DNA from: Phreatobacter sp.
Lineage (GTDB): Bacteria; Pseudomonadota; Alphaproteobacteria; Rhizobiales; Phreatobacteraceae
Assembly (NCBI RefSeq): GCF_016793595.1
Contig: NZ_JAEULY010000006.1
Location: 1 to 56,138 of the forward strand
Direction: 5' to 3'
Length of the DNA stretch: 56,138 nt
The notes under the pieces are model-generated. The model saw only the letters and a program-made list of their open reading frames with translations. It ran no database searches and was not told the origin of the DNA. Position 1 is the first letter of the stretch, and each line of letters starts with the position of its first letter. Positions 41,604-50,894 of the stretch are shown piece by piece. Both the position numbers and the translations under genes were made by a program.

Positions 41604-42925
41604 GCAGGTCCGGCGAGCGGGATTTCCATCGTGACCAGCAGCCCGCCACCTTCGGCCTCGCCAACGGTGACCTCGCCGCCATGGGCGCGCACCACCGACC
41701 GCGAGACCGTGAGGCCAAGCCCCACGCCGCCCGTCTCCTTGTTGCGGGAGCCTTCGAGGCGATGAAACGGCGCGAAGACCGCCTCCCGTTCGGCCGGGGG
41801 GATGCCCGGCCCGTGGTCGCGAACGCTGACAAGCGCCTTGCCCTCGACCTGCTGCACCGAGACTTCGGCGGAGCCGCCATATTTCAGGGCATTGTCGATG
41901 ACATTTGTGACGGCGCGCTTCAGCGCCACCTTGCGGCCGTTGACCACGAGCGCGTCAGGCACCTTGAGGGATACCCGCCTGCCCTGATCCATGAAGTCGA
42001 GGGTGACCGTCTCCACGATGGACACCAGATCGACGGCGCGCACCGGTTCGTCCAGACGGTCGCTCTTCAGGAAGGCCAGCGTGCCCTCGATCATGACCTC
42101 CATTTCCTCGATGGCGGCGGTCATCTCCTCGCGCTGGGCCGGCGGCAGATCCTCGACGCTCAGCTTCAGACGTGTCAGCGGCGAGCGCAGGTCGTGCGAG
42201 ATCGCCGCCAGCGTCTGCGTGCGGTCGTCCAGGAGCTTCTTGATCTTGACCTGCATGTCGTTGAAGGCGGCGGCGAGTTGCCGAAGCTCCTCGGGGCCCC
42301 GTTCGGGCACCGTCACGACCTGCGCGCCGGCGGCGAACTGGTTGGCCGCGCCGGCAAAGGCGCGCAAGGGCCCGGTCAGCCAGCGCACCAGCACGATGGC
42401 GGCAAGGGCCAGACCGACGGTCATCACGGTCGTTGAATAGACAGTGCCATGGCTCGAGGTGCGGCCGGCGCGAATGTCCAGGATGCTGACATTGACCCAG
42501 CTCCGGTCCGGCAGCCCCATCGAGATCACAGTCACGTGCGGATCGGCCGCAAGCGGTGAACTCGCTCCGGCGATGAGCCCGCCCCCGGCAAGTTCGGGCT
42601 CCCGCCGCCGCAATTCCTCCAGAAGGCCCGGCAGCGGCTCCGCGACCTGGCCGCGCGTCACTGCATGCTCGGTAAGGCTCCAGTGGACATCGATCGGCCC
42701 ACCCGCCAGCGCATGGGCAACCTTTTCCCGTTCGGCCGGCTCGACCCGCATCACCGCCCGGCGGATGCCGACCAGTCTATCGGTCATCTGGACGAGATTG
42801 TTGGAGGCGAGCTCCATCTCGACCGCCGATCGATAGGTCGACAGGCTCGCCACATGGAGCAGGCCCATGGCGACGAACAGCACCAGCACCGTACGGGCGG
42901 TGATCGTGTTCAGCGAGGCGATCAT
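41600..42925 (-). CDS. Sensor histidine kinase, EnvZ/CusS-like
   Basis: A 441-residue inner-membrane kinase. Two membrane helices (about residues 10-27 and 163-183) flank a ~130-residue periplasmic sensor region, followed by a HAMP linker. The H-box is LAAISHDLRSPLTRLK with phospho-accepting H244. The ATPase has N-box NVIDNALKYGG, G1 DHGPGIP and G2 GGVGLGLTVSRS. The start overlaps the response-regulator stop by 4 bp. Its position directly upstream of the periplasmic copper operon suggests that it senses periplasmic copper; the sensor region has few Met or Cys, so the signal is uncertain. Confidence 0.93.
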   Translation of the reverse strand: MIASLNTITARTVLVLFVAMGLLHVASLSTYRSAVEMELASNNLVQMTDRLVGIRRAVMRVEPAEREKVAHALAGGPIDVHWSLTEHAVTRGQVAEPLPGLLEELRRREPELAGGGLIAGASSPLAADPHVTVISMGLPDRSWVNVSILDIRAGRTSSHGTVYSTTVMTVGLALAAIVLVRWLTGPLRAFAGAANQFAAGAQVVTVPERGPEELRQLAAAFNDMQVKIKKLLDDRTQTLAAISHDLRSPLTRLKLSVEDLPPAQREEMTAAIEEMEVMIEGTLAFLKSDRLDEPVRAVDLVSIVETVTLDFMDQGRRVSLKVPDALVVNGRKVALKRAVTNVIDNALKYGGSAEVSVQQVEGKALVSVRDHGPGIPPAEREAVFAPFHRLEGSRNKETGGVGLGLTVSRSVVRAHGGEVTVGEAEGGGLLVTMEIPLAGPA

Positions 42926-43662
42926 TCGCGGCGCACCGGCGGCGCGAACATATAGCCGATGCCGCGCACGGTCTTGATCATGGAGCTGGTCTCGTCGCCC
43001 GCGCCGAGCTTCTTGCGCAGACGGCTCATCTGCACATCGATGCTTCGGTCGAAGCCCGTCGAGATGCGGTTCTTGGAGGCATCCAGCAGGTAGTCGCGCG
43101 ACAGCACGCGCTGGGGCGCCTCCACCAGCGCCAGCAGAAGGTCGAACTCGCCGCTGGTCAGATCGATCGCGATGCCGGCAGGATTGATCAGGTCGCGACG
43201 CAAGGGGTCTACCGTCCAGCCCTCGAAACGGTAGCGGCGGGGCAGCCCGGCCGGGCCGTCGTCGCGCGGCAGCATGCTGCGCCGCAGCACCGCATTGATC
43301 CGCGCCAGCAGCACCCGGGGATTGAACGGCTTGGTCACGTAGTCGTCGGCGCCAATCTCAAGACCGACGATACGGTCGGTATCGTCGGTGCGCGCGGTCA
43401 GCATGATGATCGGCACGGCGGATTTGGCGCGGATCTCACGGCACAGCTCGAAGCCGCTCGCGCCGGGCAGCATCACGTCGAGCAGGATCAGCTGCGGCGC
43501 GTTGTGAGTCAGGAACTCCCGGGTGTCGCGGCTATCCGCCGACACCGAGACCTTGAAGCCGTGCGAGCGCAGGAACTTGGCGACGAGCTGCCTGATGCTG
43601 GCGTCGTCGTCGACCAGCAGGACGTGCGTGCCGGTCAGGCTTTCGGTCGGTGGGCTGTTCAT
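42922..43662 (-). CDS. OmpR-family response regulator
   Basis: A 246-residue regulator. The receiver domain has acidic D18-D20 (LLVDDD), phospho-accepting D62 (LILLDVMLPG), T in MLTART and K in YVTKPF. The C-terminal winged helix has LTSGEFDLLLALVEAPQRVL and the RSIDVQMSRLRKKLG recognition region. The ATG at 43662 is the family start. It is coupled to the kinase gene. Direct repeats in its own promoter and before the copper operon are candidate binding sites. Confidence 0.93.
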   Translation of the reverse strand: MNSPPTESLTGTHVLLVDDDASIRQLVAKFLRSHGFKVSVSADSRDTREFLTHNAPQLILLDVMLPGASGFELCREIRAKSAVPIIMLTARTDDTDRIVGLEIGADDYVTKPFNPRVLLARINAVLRRSMLPRDDGPAGLPRRYRFEGWTVDPLRRDLINPAGIAIDLTSGEFDLLLALVEAPQRVLSRDYLLDASKNRISTGFDRSIDVQMSRLRKKLGAGDETSSMIKTVRGIGYMFAPPVRRE

Positions 43663-43717
43663 TCCAGGCGAGGTCCTAAAAAGGGCCGGACACCCTGAAA
43701 ATGCACCATTGCGGCCG

Positions 43718-43744
43718 TGTTGCCCAATTGTTGCGAAATGTTGC
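43718..43744 (-). promoter_or_regulatory. Triple GCAACA direct repeat upstream of the response-regulator gene
   Basis: On the minus strand three GCAACA hexamers lie at 43744-43739, 43734-43729 and 43723-43718, with periods of 10 and 11 bp. OmpR-family regulators bind tandem direct repeats of this period. The array is 56-82 bp upstream of the start codon, a position consistent with autoregulation. Confidence 0.55.
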
Positions 43745-43870
43745 CGCGCCGGATCGGCCAGCATGGCCTGCATCCGTACGGTCGGTCTCGTCCGCGCAGC
43801 CTCACCGCACATCCGAGCCCCTCCCGAGTGACTCGGAATCATCGCGCGTCGGAACCGACGGTCGCCCCGA

Positions 43871-46800
43871 TCACCAGGTGTCGACGAAGGGCCGCTTCTT
43901 GCCGCGGCGCGGCAGGGCCGGGGCAACCGTCATCAGGCCGCGGCTGATCCAGCCGCGCGTGTCGGCGGGATCGATCACGTCGTCGACTTCCAGCAGCGAG
44001 GCCATGTTGATCGCCTTGCCGCGGGCATAGAGCGCATCGACCCGGCGGCGATATTCGGCCTCGCGCTTGTCGGGATCCTCGATGGCGGCAAGCTCGTTGC
44101 GATAGCCGAGCCTGACCGCGCCTTCGAGGCCCATGCCGCCGAACTCGCCGGTCGGCCAGGACACGTTGAACATCGGATTGTGGAAGCAGCCGGCGGCCAT
44201 GGCCTGCGCGCCGAGGCCGTAGCCCTTGCGAAGCACGACGGTGAAGAAGGGCACCGAGAGGTTCACCCCGCCGACGAACATGCGGCAGACGCGGCGCACC
44301 TGTGCGGTCGCCTCCACATCGGGGCCGACCATGAAGCCCGGCGTATCGCAGAGGGAGACCACCGGCAGGTCGAAGGCGTCGCACATCTGCAGGAAGCGCG
44401 CGGCCTTGTCCGCCGCCTCGGCATCGATGGCGCCGCCGAGATGCAGCGGGTTGTTGGCGATCAGGCCCATGGGGCGGCCTTCGATGCGGATCAGCGCGGT
44501 GACCATGCCATGGCCGAAGCCGCCCCGCAGTTCGAGCACCGAACCCGTATCGGCGAGGCTCTCGATAACCGTGCGGACATCGTAGGAGCGCAGCCGGTTC
44601 TCGGGGATGGTGTTGCGCAGGACGCGCTGGTCTGCCGCCGACCAGTCTTTCAGCGTCCCCTGGAAATAGGACAGATAGCGCTTGGCCACCGAGACCGCTT
44701 CGGCCTCGTCGCGCACCAGAATATCGATGACGCCGTTGCGCCACTGGACGTCGGACGGACCGATCTCCTCGGGCTTGAAGACGCCGAGGCCGCCGCCCTC
44801 GATCATGGCGGGGCCGCCCATGCCGATATTCGAGTTCTTGGTGGCGATGATCACATCGCAGCAGCCGAGCAGCGCGGCATTGCCGGCGAAGCAGCGGCCG
44901 TTGACGACGCCGACGAGCGGGATGAGCCCGGATAGCCGCGCCAGGGCCGAGAAGGTCGGGACGTCCAGCGAAGCTGACTTCAGGTGCTCCTTGTCGGTCT
45001 CGCCGGGCCGCCCGCCGCCGCCCTCGGCGAACAGCACCAGCGGGCGATGCAGTTCGGCGGCGATATTGAAGATGCGGTCCTGCTTACCGTGCCCAAAAGT
45101 CCCCTGCGTGCCGGCGAGCACCGAATAGTCGTAGGCGACGACCACGGTCGAGGCACGCTCCTGTCCGACCAGCTCGGCATTGACCGTGCCCCAACCGGTA
45201 ACCACGCCGTCGGCGGGGGAAACGCGCAGAAGCTCCTCCATCGACCGGCGGCTGCGCTGGCCGGCGACGGCGAGGGCGCCATATTCCATGAAGCTGCCGG
45301 GATCGCAGAGATCCATGACATTGGCGCGCGCCGTGCGTCCGCCCGTCCGGGCGCGCCGGGCCACCGCCTCCGGCCGTGCCTCGTCCAGCGTCAGGCGCTT
45401 GCGGGCGATCACCTCGGCGAGGTCCGGACGGATGGCGTCGAGATCGACGGCGACCGTCTCCGTCGCGCCTTCCGCATCGACCTCGCGCGGCTCGATATGA
45501 ACGATCGGCTGGCCGGGATTGACCACCTCGCCTTTGGCCGCATCGACCCTGCGAACAATGCCGCCGGTCGGCGTCGCAATGACATGCTCCATCTTCATCG
45601 CTTCGAGCACGGCCACCGTCGCGCCGGGGCGAAGCTGCTGACCGACCGCAAGGTCGAGGGCAACGACGAGGCCAGCCATCGGCGCGTTGACCGGTTCCGT
45701 CCCGGGCGGGCCCTGGACTGCCGGCGCGGCAGCGGCGGCACCCGGCGCTGCGGCGAGCACGGAAGCCTTCTCCTGCGCCGCCTCGGCCACGAGGGCGCCG
45801 GCGAGCACATCGATGGTGCGGGTCGTCACCCGGTTGGCCAAGACATCCTCGCGGGCGAGCAGCGCCCGGAGGAAAGCGGCATTGGTGGCAACGCCCTCGA
45901 TCCGGAACTCGCCGAGCGCCCGGCGCGCCGCGCGGATGGCCGAAGCGTAGTCCGGCGCGGGCTCGTGCACGATCAGCTTGGCCAGCAGCGAGTCGAAGGC
46001 CGCGCTCGTCCGGTAACCGGAATAGCCGAAGCCGTCGACGCGGATGCCCACGCCACCCGGCGGCTCGTAGACCGATAGTTGACCGCCCGCCGGCAGGGCA
46101 CCGCCATCCGCCTGCATGGTCTCCATGTTGATGCGCAGCTGAATGGCGTGGCCGCGCGGAGCGGGAACCTGCGACTGGGTCAGGCCGAGCTCATTCAGGC
46201 TGGCGCCGGCAGCGATGCGGATCTGCGATTGCACGAGGTCGATGCCGGTCACCGCCTCCGTGACCGTGTGCTCGACCTGCAGGCGCGGATTGGCTTCGAT
46301 GAAGACGAAACGATCCGCATGCGCGGCATCGACGAGGAATTCGAACGTGCCGAGGCTGCGATAACCGACCCGGCGCGCCATGGTGACGGCGGCCTCGGTG
46401 ATCCTGCCGCGCAGCGCCTCGCCGAGCGTCGGGCTCGGCGCGACCTCGACCAGCTTCTGATGCCGGCGCTGGAGCGTGCATTCGCGCTCGCCGAGATGCA
46501 CCACGTCACGGCCGTCGCCAAGGATCTGCACCTCGATGTGGCGCGCTTCCGCGATCAGTTCCTCGACATAGAGATCGCCGTTGCCGAAGGCGGCCCGCGC
46601 CTCGGACGAGGACCGCGTCCAGGCCTCGTCGAGCTCGGCGGCATTGCGAGCGACGCGCATGCCGCGCCCGCCGCCGCCGGCCACCGCCTTGACCATGACC
46701 GCGCCGCCTGGACCAAGCGCCGCCAGAAAGGCCTGCGCCGAGGCGACATCGGACGATCGCTCGGAGCCACCGAGCACCGGAACGCCGCAGGCGGAGGCAA

Positions 46801-47164
46801 GCTCGCGCGCGGCCGTCTTGTCGCCGAAGAGGCGCAGCATGTCCGGCGTCGGGCCGATGAAGATGAGCCCCGCCGCCGCGCAGGCCTCGGCAAAGGCGGC
46901 GTTCTCGCTAAGAAAGCCATATCCGGGATGGACCGCGTCGCAGCCGGCGGCTTTCGCCGCCGCCACGATCGCATCGATGTCGAGATAGCCGGCGGCGCCC
47001 CGCCCCGGCAGGGCAACGGCATCCTCCGCCCGCAGGACGTGAAGCGAGCCCGCATCATCGGCGGAATGCACGGCGACGGAGCGCAGGCCGAGACTGGCCG
47101 CGGCGCGCGCGATGCGAATGGCGATTTCGCCGCGATTGGCGATCAGGATCGAGGAGAAGCTCAT
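43871..47164 (-). CDS. Single-chain biotin-dependent acyl-CoA carboxylase (BC-BCCP-CT)
   Basis: A 1097-residue enzyme. Residues 1-~450 are biotin carboxylase (ILIANRGEIAIRIARAA, VKAVAGGGGRGMRVA ATP-grasp loop, FIEANPRLQVEHTVTEAVTG). A biotinyl domain follows with the attachment lysine near residue 523 (LEAMKMEHVI). The C-terminal ~500 residues are the carboxyltransferase (GTQGTFGHGKQDRIF, GGGGRPGETD, NIGMGGPAMIEGGGLGVF, DTPGFMVGPDVEA). All parts to carboxylate an acyl-CoA are on one chain. It ends the operon with peptide-type transporter genes and an acyl-CoA synthetase, so the likely substrate is a CoA ester made by that synthetase; which one is unknown. Confidence 0.92.
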   Translation of the reverse strand: MSFSSILIANRGEIAIRIARAAASLGLRSVAVHSADDAGSLHVLRAEDAVALPGRGAAGYLDIDAIVAAAKAAGCDAVHPGYGFLSENAAFAEACAAAGLIFIGPTPDMLRLFGDKTAARELASACGVPVLGGSERSSDVASAQAFLAALGPGGAVMVKAVAGGGGRGMRVARNAAELDEAWTRSSSEARAAFGNGDLYVEELIAEARHIEVQILGDGRDVVHLGERECTLQRRHQKLVEVAPSPTLGEALRGRITEAAVTMARRVGYRSLGTFEFLVDAAHADRFVFIEANPRLQVEHTVTEAVTGIDLVQSQIRIAAGASLNELGLTQSQVPAPRGHAIQLRINMETMQADGGALPAGGQLSVYEPPGGVGIRVDGFGYSGYRTSAAFDSLLAKLIVHEPAPDYASAIRAARRALGEFRIEGVATNAAFLRALLAREDVLANRVTTRTIDVLAGALVAEAAQEKASVLAAAPGAAAAAPAVQGPPGTEPVNAPMAGLVVALDLAVGQQLRPGATVAVLEAMKMEHVIATPTGGIVRRVDAAKGEVVNPGQPIVHIEPREVDAEGATETVAVDLDAIRPDLAEVIARKRLTLDEARPEAVARRARTGGRTARANVMDLCDPGSFMEYGALAVAGQRSRRSMEELLRVSPADGVVTGWGTVNAELVGQERASTVVVAYDYSVLAGTQGTFGHGKQDRIFNIAAELHRPLVLFAEGGGGRPGETDKEHLKSASLDVPTFSALARLSGLIPLVGVVNGRCFAGNAALLGCCDVIIATKNSNIGMGGPAMIEGGGLGVFKPEEIGPSDVQWRNGVIDILVRDEAEAVSVAKRYLSYFQGTLKDWSAADQRVLRNTIPENRLRSYDVRTVIESLADTGSVLELRGGFGHGMVTALIRIEGRPMGLIANNPLHLGGAIDAEAADKAARFLQMCDAFDLPVVSLCDTPGFMVGPDVEATAQVRRVCRMFVGGVNLSVPFFTVVLRKGYGLGAQAMAAGCFHNPMFNVSWPTGEFGGMGLEGAVRLGYRNELAAIEDPDKREAEYRRRVDALYARGKAINMASLLEVDDVIDPADTRGWISRGLMTVAPALPRRGKKRPFVDTW

Positions 47165-48123
47165 GGCGATGACGTGGCGTGTTCGAGCGGGCGGGCGGCC
47201 GCCAGCAAGTGGCAGGCCGCGGTGTGGCCCGCGCCGGGAGCGCTGAACTCCGCCGGCCGCTCGCGCGGGCAGATCGGGACAGCGACGGGGCAGCGCGGAT
47301 GGAAGTGACAGCCGGAAGGCGGGTCGAGGGCGCTGGCGATCTCGCCGAGCAGGGCTGCGTCCGGCAGGACGTGATCGGGGTCAGGCTGCGGCACCGCCTC
47401 GAGCAGGGCACGCGTATAGGGATGAGACGGCGCTCCGAATACGTCCTCGGTCGAACCGTGCTCGACGATGCGGCCGAGATAGGCGACGGCCGTCTGCGTG
47501 GAGAAATGCTCCACCAGCGCGAGGTCGTGGGCGATGACCAGATAGGTGAGCGAGAACTCCTGCTGGATGTCGGCAAGGAGGTTCAGCACCTGCGCGCGGA
47601 TCGAGACGTCGAGCGCGGATACCGGCTCGTCGAGGACCATGAGACGCGGACGCAATGCAAGCGCGCGCGCAATCGCGATGCGCTGCCGCTGACCGCCCGA
47701 GAACTCGTGCGGGAACAGGGAGGCGGCCGAGGCAGGAAGGCCGACGTGATCCAGCAGTTCCTCGACCCGCTTCTTCAGGCCGGCGCGATCGGGCCGCTCA
47801 TGGGCAAGGATCGGCTCGGCGACGATGCTGGCGACACGCAGGCGCGGATTGAGCGAGGCATAGGGGTCCTGAAACACCGCCTGCACCTGCCGGCGGTAGC
47901 CCTTGAGCTGCGACCGGCTCATCTGCGCGAGGTCCTGACCGTCGAACAGGATGCGACCTGTCGTCGGCTTCTCCAGCATGAGGATGAGCTTGGCGAGCGT
48001 GGTCTTGCCGCAGCCGGACTCGCCGACCAGCGCCAGCGTCTGGCCTTCCGGGACGGTCAGGCTGACGCCGTCAACGGCTTTCACCGCGCCGTAGTGCTTG
48101 GAGACCTGATCGAGGACGAGCAT
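47161..48123 (-). CDS. Oligopeptide/dipeptide-type ABC transporter ATP-binding protein (DppF-like)
   Basis: A 320-residue ATPase with Walker A GESGCGKTTLAKLIL, signature [16 protein letters not shown], Walker B LMVLDEPVSALD and the C-terminal oligo_HPY extension (GCHFHPRCPVA) typical of DppD/DppF. Its start overlaps the DppD-like stop by one base, and its stop overlaps the carboxylase start by 4 bp. It pairs with the adjacent ATPase to power import. Substrate unknown. Confidence 0.93.
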   Translation of the reverse strand: MLVLDQVSKHYGAVKAVDGVSLTVPEGQTLALVGESGCGKTTLAKLILMLEKPTTGRILFDGQDLAQMSRSQLKGYRRQVQAVFQDPYASLNPRLRVASIVAEPILAHERPDRAGLKKRVEELLDHVGLPASAASLFPHEFSGGQRQRIAIARALALRPRLMVLDEPVSALDVSIRAQVLNLLADIQQEFSLTYLVIAHDLALVEHFSTQTAVAYLGRIVEHGSTEDVFGAPSHPYTRALLEAVPQPDPDHVLPDAALLGEIASALDPPSGCHFHPRCPVAVPICPRERPAEFSAPGAGHTAACHLLAAARPLEHATSSP

Positions 48124-49100
48124 CAGGCGGCCTCCCCCGCGCGCCAGCAGGCGACGCTGTGGTCCGGGCCGACCGCGCTGGTCTGCGGATAGGCCTCGCA
48201 GGCCGCGACCTTGAGCGGGCAGCGCGCGGCAAAGCGGCAGCCGGCCGGCGGGTCGATGAGGCTCGGCGGCTGGCCGGGAATGGCGACAAGGCGGCGGCCA
48301 CGGCTGCCGAGCTTGGGGATCGCGGCGAGCAGCGCGCGCGTATAGGGATGGGCCGGGTTGCGGAAGACCTCGCGCACGGGTCCGGTCTCGACGATGCGGC
48401 CGGCATACATGACCGCGATCCGGTTGCAGAGGCTGGCCGCGACGCCGAGATCGTGGGTGATCAGGATGATGCCGGCGCCGCTTTCCTGCTGGAGCCGGCG
48501 CAGCAAGGCGATCATCTGCGCCTGGATCGTCACATCGAGCGCGGTGGTCGGCTCGTCGGCGATCAGCAGGCGCGGGCCGCGGCCAATGGCCATGGCAGTG
48601 ACGATGCGTTGGCGCTGGCCGCCGGAGAACTGGTGCGGATAGTCGCCGAGGCGCATCTCGGGCGAGGGTATGCGGACGCGCTGGAGCACATCGACGGCCG
48701 CCGCGCGCGCTTCCTGTCGCGGCAAGCCGCCATGATAGCGGAACGGGCCGGACACCTGATCGCCGATCGAGAAGACCGGGTTGAGCGATGTCATCGGGTC
48801 CTGCGCGATCATTGCGACACGCCGGCCGCGAACATCGCGCGCCAGAACCTTCTCGGGAAGGGTCGTCAGCTCCTCGCCGTCGAGGCGGATCGAACCGGCG
48901 ACGATCTTGCCGGCGCCCTTCGGCAGGAGGCGCAGGATGGACAGTCCGGTCATCGATTTTCCCGAACCGGATTCGCCGACGAGGCCAAGCGTCTCGCCCG
49001 CGCCAACCGTCAGGTCGACACCATCGACGGCGCGCACCACGCCGCGCTTCAGATGGATATGCGTCTTGAGGCCTTCGATGGCGAGAACGGGCGCGGTCAT
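48123..49100 (-). CDS. Oligopeptide/dipeptide-type ABC transporter ATP-binding protein (DppD-like)
   Basis: A 325-residue ATPase with Walker [13 protein letters not shown], a Q-loop ([20 protein letters not shown]), signature [16 protein letters not shown], Walker [13 protein letters not shown] and an oligo_HPY tail ([10 protein letters not shown]). The ATG at 49100 overlaps the stop of the permease gene. Upstream in-frame codons belong to the permease region and are excluded. Confidence 0.93.
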   Translation of the reverse strand: MTAPVLAIEGLKTHIHLKRGVVRAVDGVDLTVGAGETLGLVGESGSGKSMTGLSILRLLPKGAGKIVAGSIRLDGEELTTLPEKVLARDVRGRRVAMIAQDPMTSLNPVFSIGDQVSGPFRYHGGLPRQEARAAAVDVLQRVRIPSPEMRLGDYPHQFSGGQRQRIVTAMAIGRGPRLLIADEPTTALDVTIQAQMIALLRRLQQESGAGIILITHDLGVAASLCNRIAVMYAGRIVETGPVREVFRNPAHPYTRALLAAIPKLGSRGRRLVAIPGQPPSLIDPPAGCRFAARCPLKVAACEAYPQTSAVGPDHSVACWRAGEAA

Positions 49101-49981
49101 CACATCTGCCTCAGGCGCGGGTCGAGGCGGTCGCGCAGCCAGTCGCCGAACAGGTTGGCGGCGAGGCAGGTCAGCATGATCGCGATGCCGGGCATGGTGA
49201 TCGCCCACCAGGCGTTGGAGATGTACTGGCGCGCGTCGGACAGCATGAGGCCCCACGACACGTCGGGCTGCTGGATGCCGAGCCCGAGGAAGGACAGCGA
49301 AGCCTCGAAGATGATGACCTGCCCGACCTGCAGCGTCGCCAGGACGAGGAGCGTGTTCATGATGTTGGGCAGGAGATGGCGCAGGAGGATCACCGGCGTC
49401 GAGACGCCGGCGACGCGCGCGAAGGCGACATAGTCACGGGTCTTCAGCGACAGGATCTCGCCGCGAATGATGCGCGCGTACCAGGTCCAGTAGGTGAACA
49501 CGATGACGATCACGACCGTTCCGAGGCCGGGCTGCAACGCCGCTGCCAGCAGCAGCGCGAGCGCGATCGAGGGGATCGACATCTGGATTTCGACGAGGCG
49601 CATGATGACCTGGTCGACACGTCCGCCGAAATAGCCGGAGATCATGCCGACCAGCGCGCCGATCGCGCCCGAGAAGGCGATGGCGTAGAGCGAGACGATG
49701 ACCGAGACCCGGCAGCCGGCGATGATGCGAGAGAGGATGTCGCGGCCGAGATTGTCGGTGCCGAGCGGATGGGACCAGGACCCTTCCCTCGCCCAGAAGG
49801 GTGGCTGGAAGGCCGCGTCGAGATCGGCATCGTTGGGGTCGAAGGGTGCGACGAGCCCCCCGGCGATGGCGCAGAAGACGACCGTGCCGAGGATGACGAG
49901 CGGGATCACCGGCGCGCCCTTCAGACGGGCCAGCCAGGCCATGCGCGGCATGGGGATCGGAGCTTGCACGACGTCAGTCAT
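49100..49981 (-). CDS. Dipeptide-type ABC transporter permease (DppC-like)
   Basis: A 293-residue inner-membrane protein: an N-terminal helix (VIPLVILGTVVFCAIAGGLV), the family motif HPLGTDNLGRDILSRII, then five helices. The EAA loop reads YVAFARVAGVSTPVILLRHL. The C-terminal ANLFGDWLRDRLDPRLRQ is characteristic of DppC. Its start lies within the end of the DppB-like gene (8-bp overlap). Confidence 0.93.
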   Translation of the reverse strand: MTDVVQAPIPMPRMAWLARLKGAPVIPLVILGTVVFCAIAGGLVAPFDPNDADLDAAFQPPFWAREGSWSHPLGTDNLGRDILSRIIAGCRVSVIVSLYAIAFSGAIGALVGMISGYFGGRVDQVIMRLVEIQMSIPSIALALLLAAALQPGLGTVVIVIVFTYWTWYARIIRGEILSLKTRDYVAFARVAGVSTPVILLRHLLPNIMNTLLVLATLQVGQVIIFEASLSFLGLGIQQPDVSWGLMLSDARQYISNAWWAITMPGIAIMLTCLAANLFGDWLRDRLDPRLRQM

Positions 49982-50891
49982 TGCGGATCCGCGGGTCGAC
50001 GATGCCGTAGGAAATGTCGACCAGCAGGTTCGACATGACGAACAGGATCGATGAGAACAACACGCCGGCCTGCACGACGGGGAAGTCGCGGGCGAACACC
50101 GCCTCGACCACCATCCGGCCGATGCCCGGCCAGGCAAAGATCACCTCGACGATGAAGGCGCCGCCGAGCATGGCGGCGAAGTAGACGCCGAGCATGGTGA
50201 GCAGCGGCACCGCGGCGTTGCGGAAGGCGTATTTCCAGACCAGCAGGCGCTCGGGCGTACCGAGCGCGCGGCTCAAACGGATGTAGTCGCTTTCGAGGAC
50301 GTCCAGCATCCCTGAGCGGACGATCCGCATCTGGGCGGCGACGGGATACCAGCCGAGGGCGATGGCCGGCAGGATGAGATGTTCGGGGCCACCGCGACCG
50401 AAGGCTGGCAGCCACCCGAAGCCGACGGCGAAGACGAGGATCAGCATCAGGCCGACCCAGAAGTTCGGCATGGCCTGACCCAGCATGGCGAGGATGCGGC
50501 CCAGGCGATCGACCCAGCCGCCGCGATAGACGGCCGACAGGACGCCGAGCGGCACGGCGACGCTGACGCTGAAGACCAGCGCCGCCACAGCAAGCTCGAC
50601 GGTTGCCGGCAGCCGATCCAGAACGAGGTTCAGCGCCGGTTGCTGCCAGCGGTAGGAATTTCCGAAATCACCCGTCAGGGCATTGGTGACGAAGATCCAA
50701 TATTGCGTCCAGAGCGGCCGATCGAGGCCGAGCGCCACACGCATGGCCTCGATCGCCTGCGGCGGCGCGTCGGGCGGCATCATCAGCGTGATCGGGTCGC
50801 CCGACAGCCGCGAGATCATGAAGATCACCAAACTGGCGCCAAGGATGCTGACGACACCATTGCCGGCACGGCGAAGGACGAAGCGCCACAT
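49974..50891 (-). CDS. Dipeptide-type ABC transporter permease (DppB-like)
   Basis: A 305-residue permease starting MWRFVLRRAGNGVVSILGAS, the DppB opening helix. GDFGNSYRWQQPALNLVLDR and LPATVELAVAALVFSVSVAV are family blocks. The EAA loop is YIRLSRALGTPERLLVWKYA, and the end reads YGIVDPRIRND. It forms the channel with the DppC-like protein. It begins 3 bp after the acyl-CoA synthetase stop. Confidence 0.93.
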   Translation of the reverse strand: MWRFVLRRAGNGVVSILGASLVIFMISRLSGDPITLMMPPDAPPQAIEAMRVALGLDRPLWTQYWIFVTNALTGDFGNSYRWQQPALNLVLDRLPATVELAVAALVFSVSVAVPLGVLSAVYRGGWVDRLGRILAMLGQAMPNFWVGLMLILVFAVGFGWLPAFGRGGPEHLILPAIALGWYPVAAQMRIVRSGMLDVLESDYIRLSRALGTPERLLVWKYAFRNAAVPLLTMLGVYFAAMLGGAFIVEVIFAWPGIGRMVVEAVFARDFPVVQAGVLFSSILFVMSNLLVDISYGIVDPRIRND

Positions 50892-50894
50892 GGG

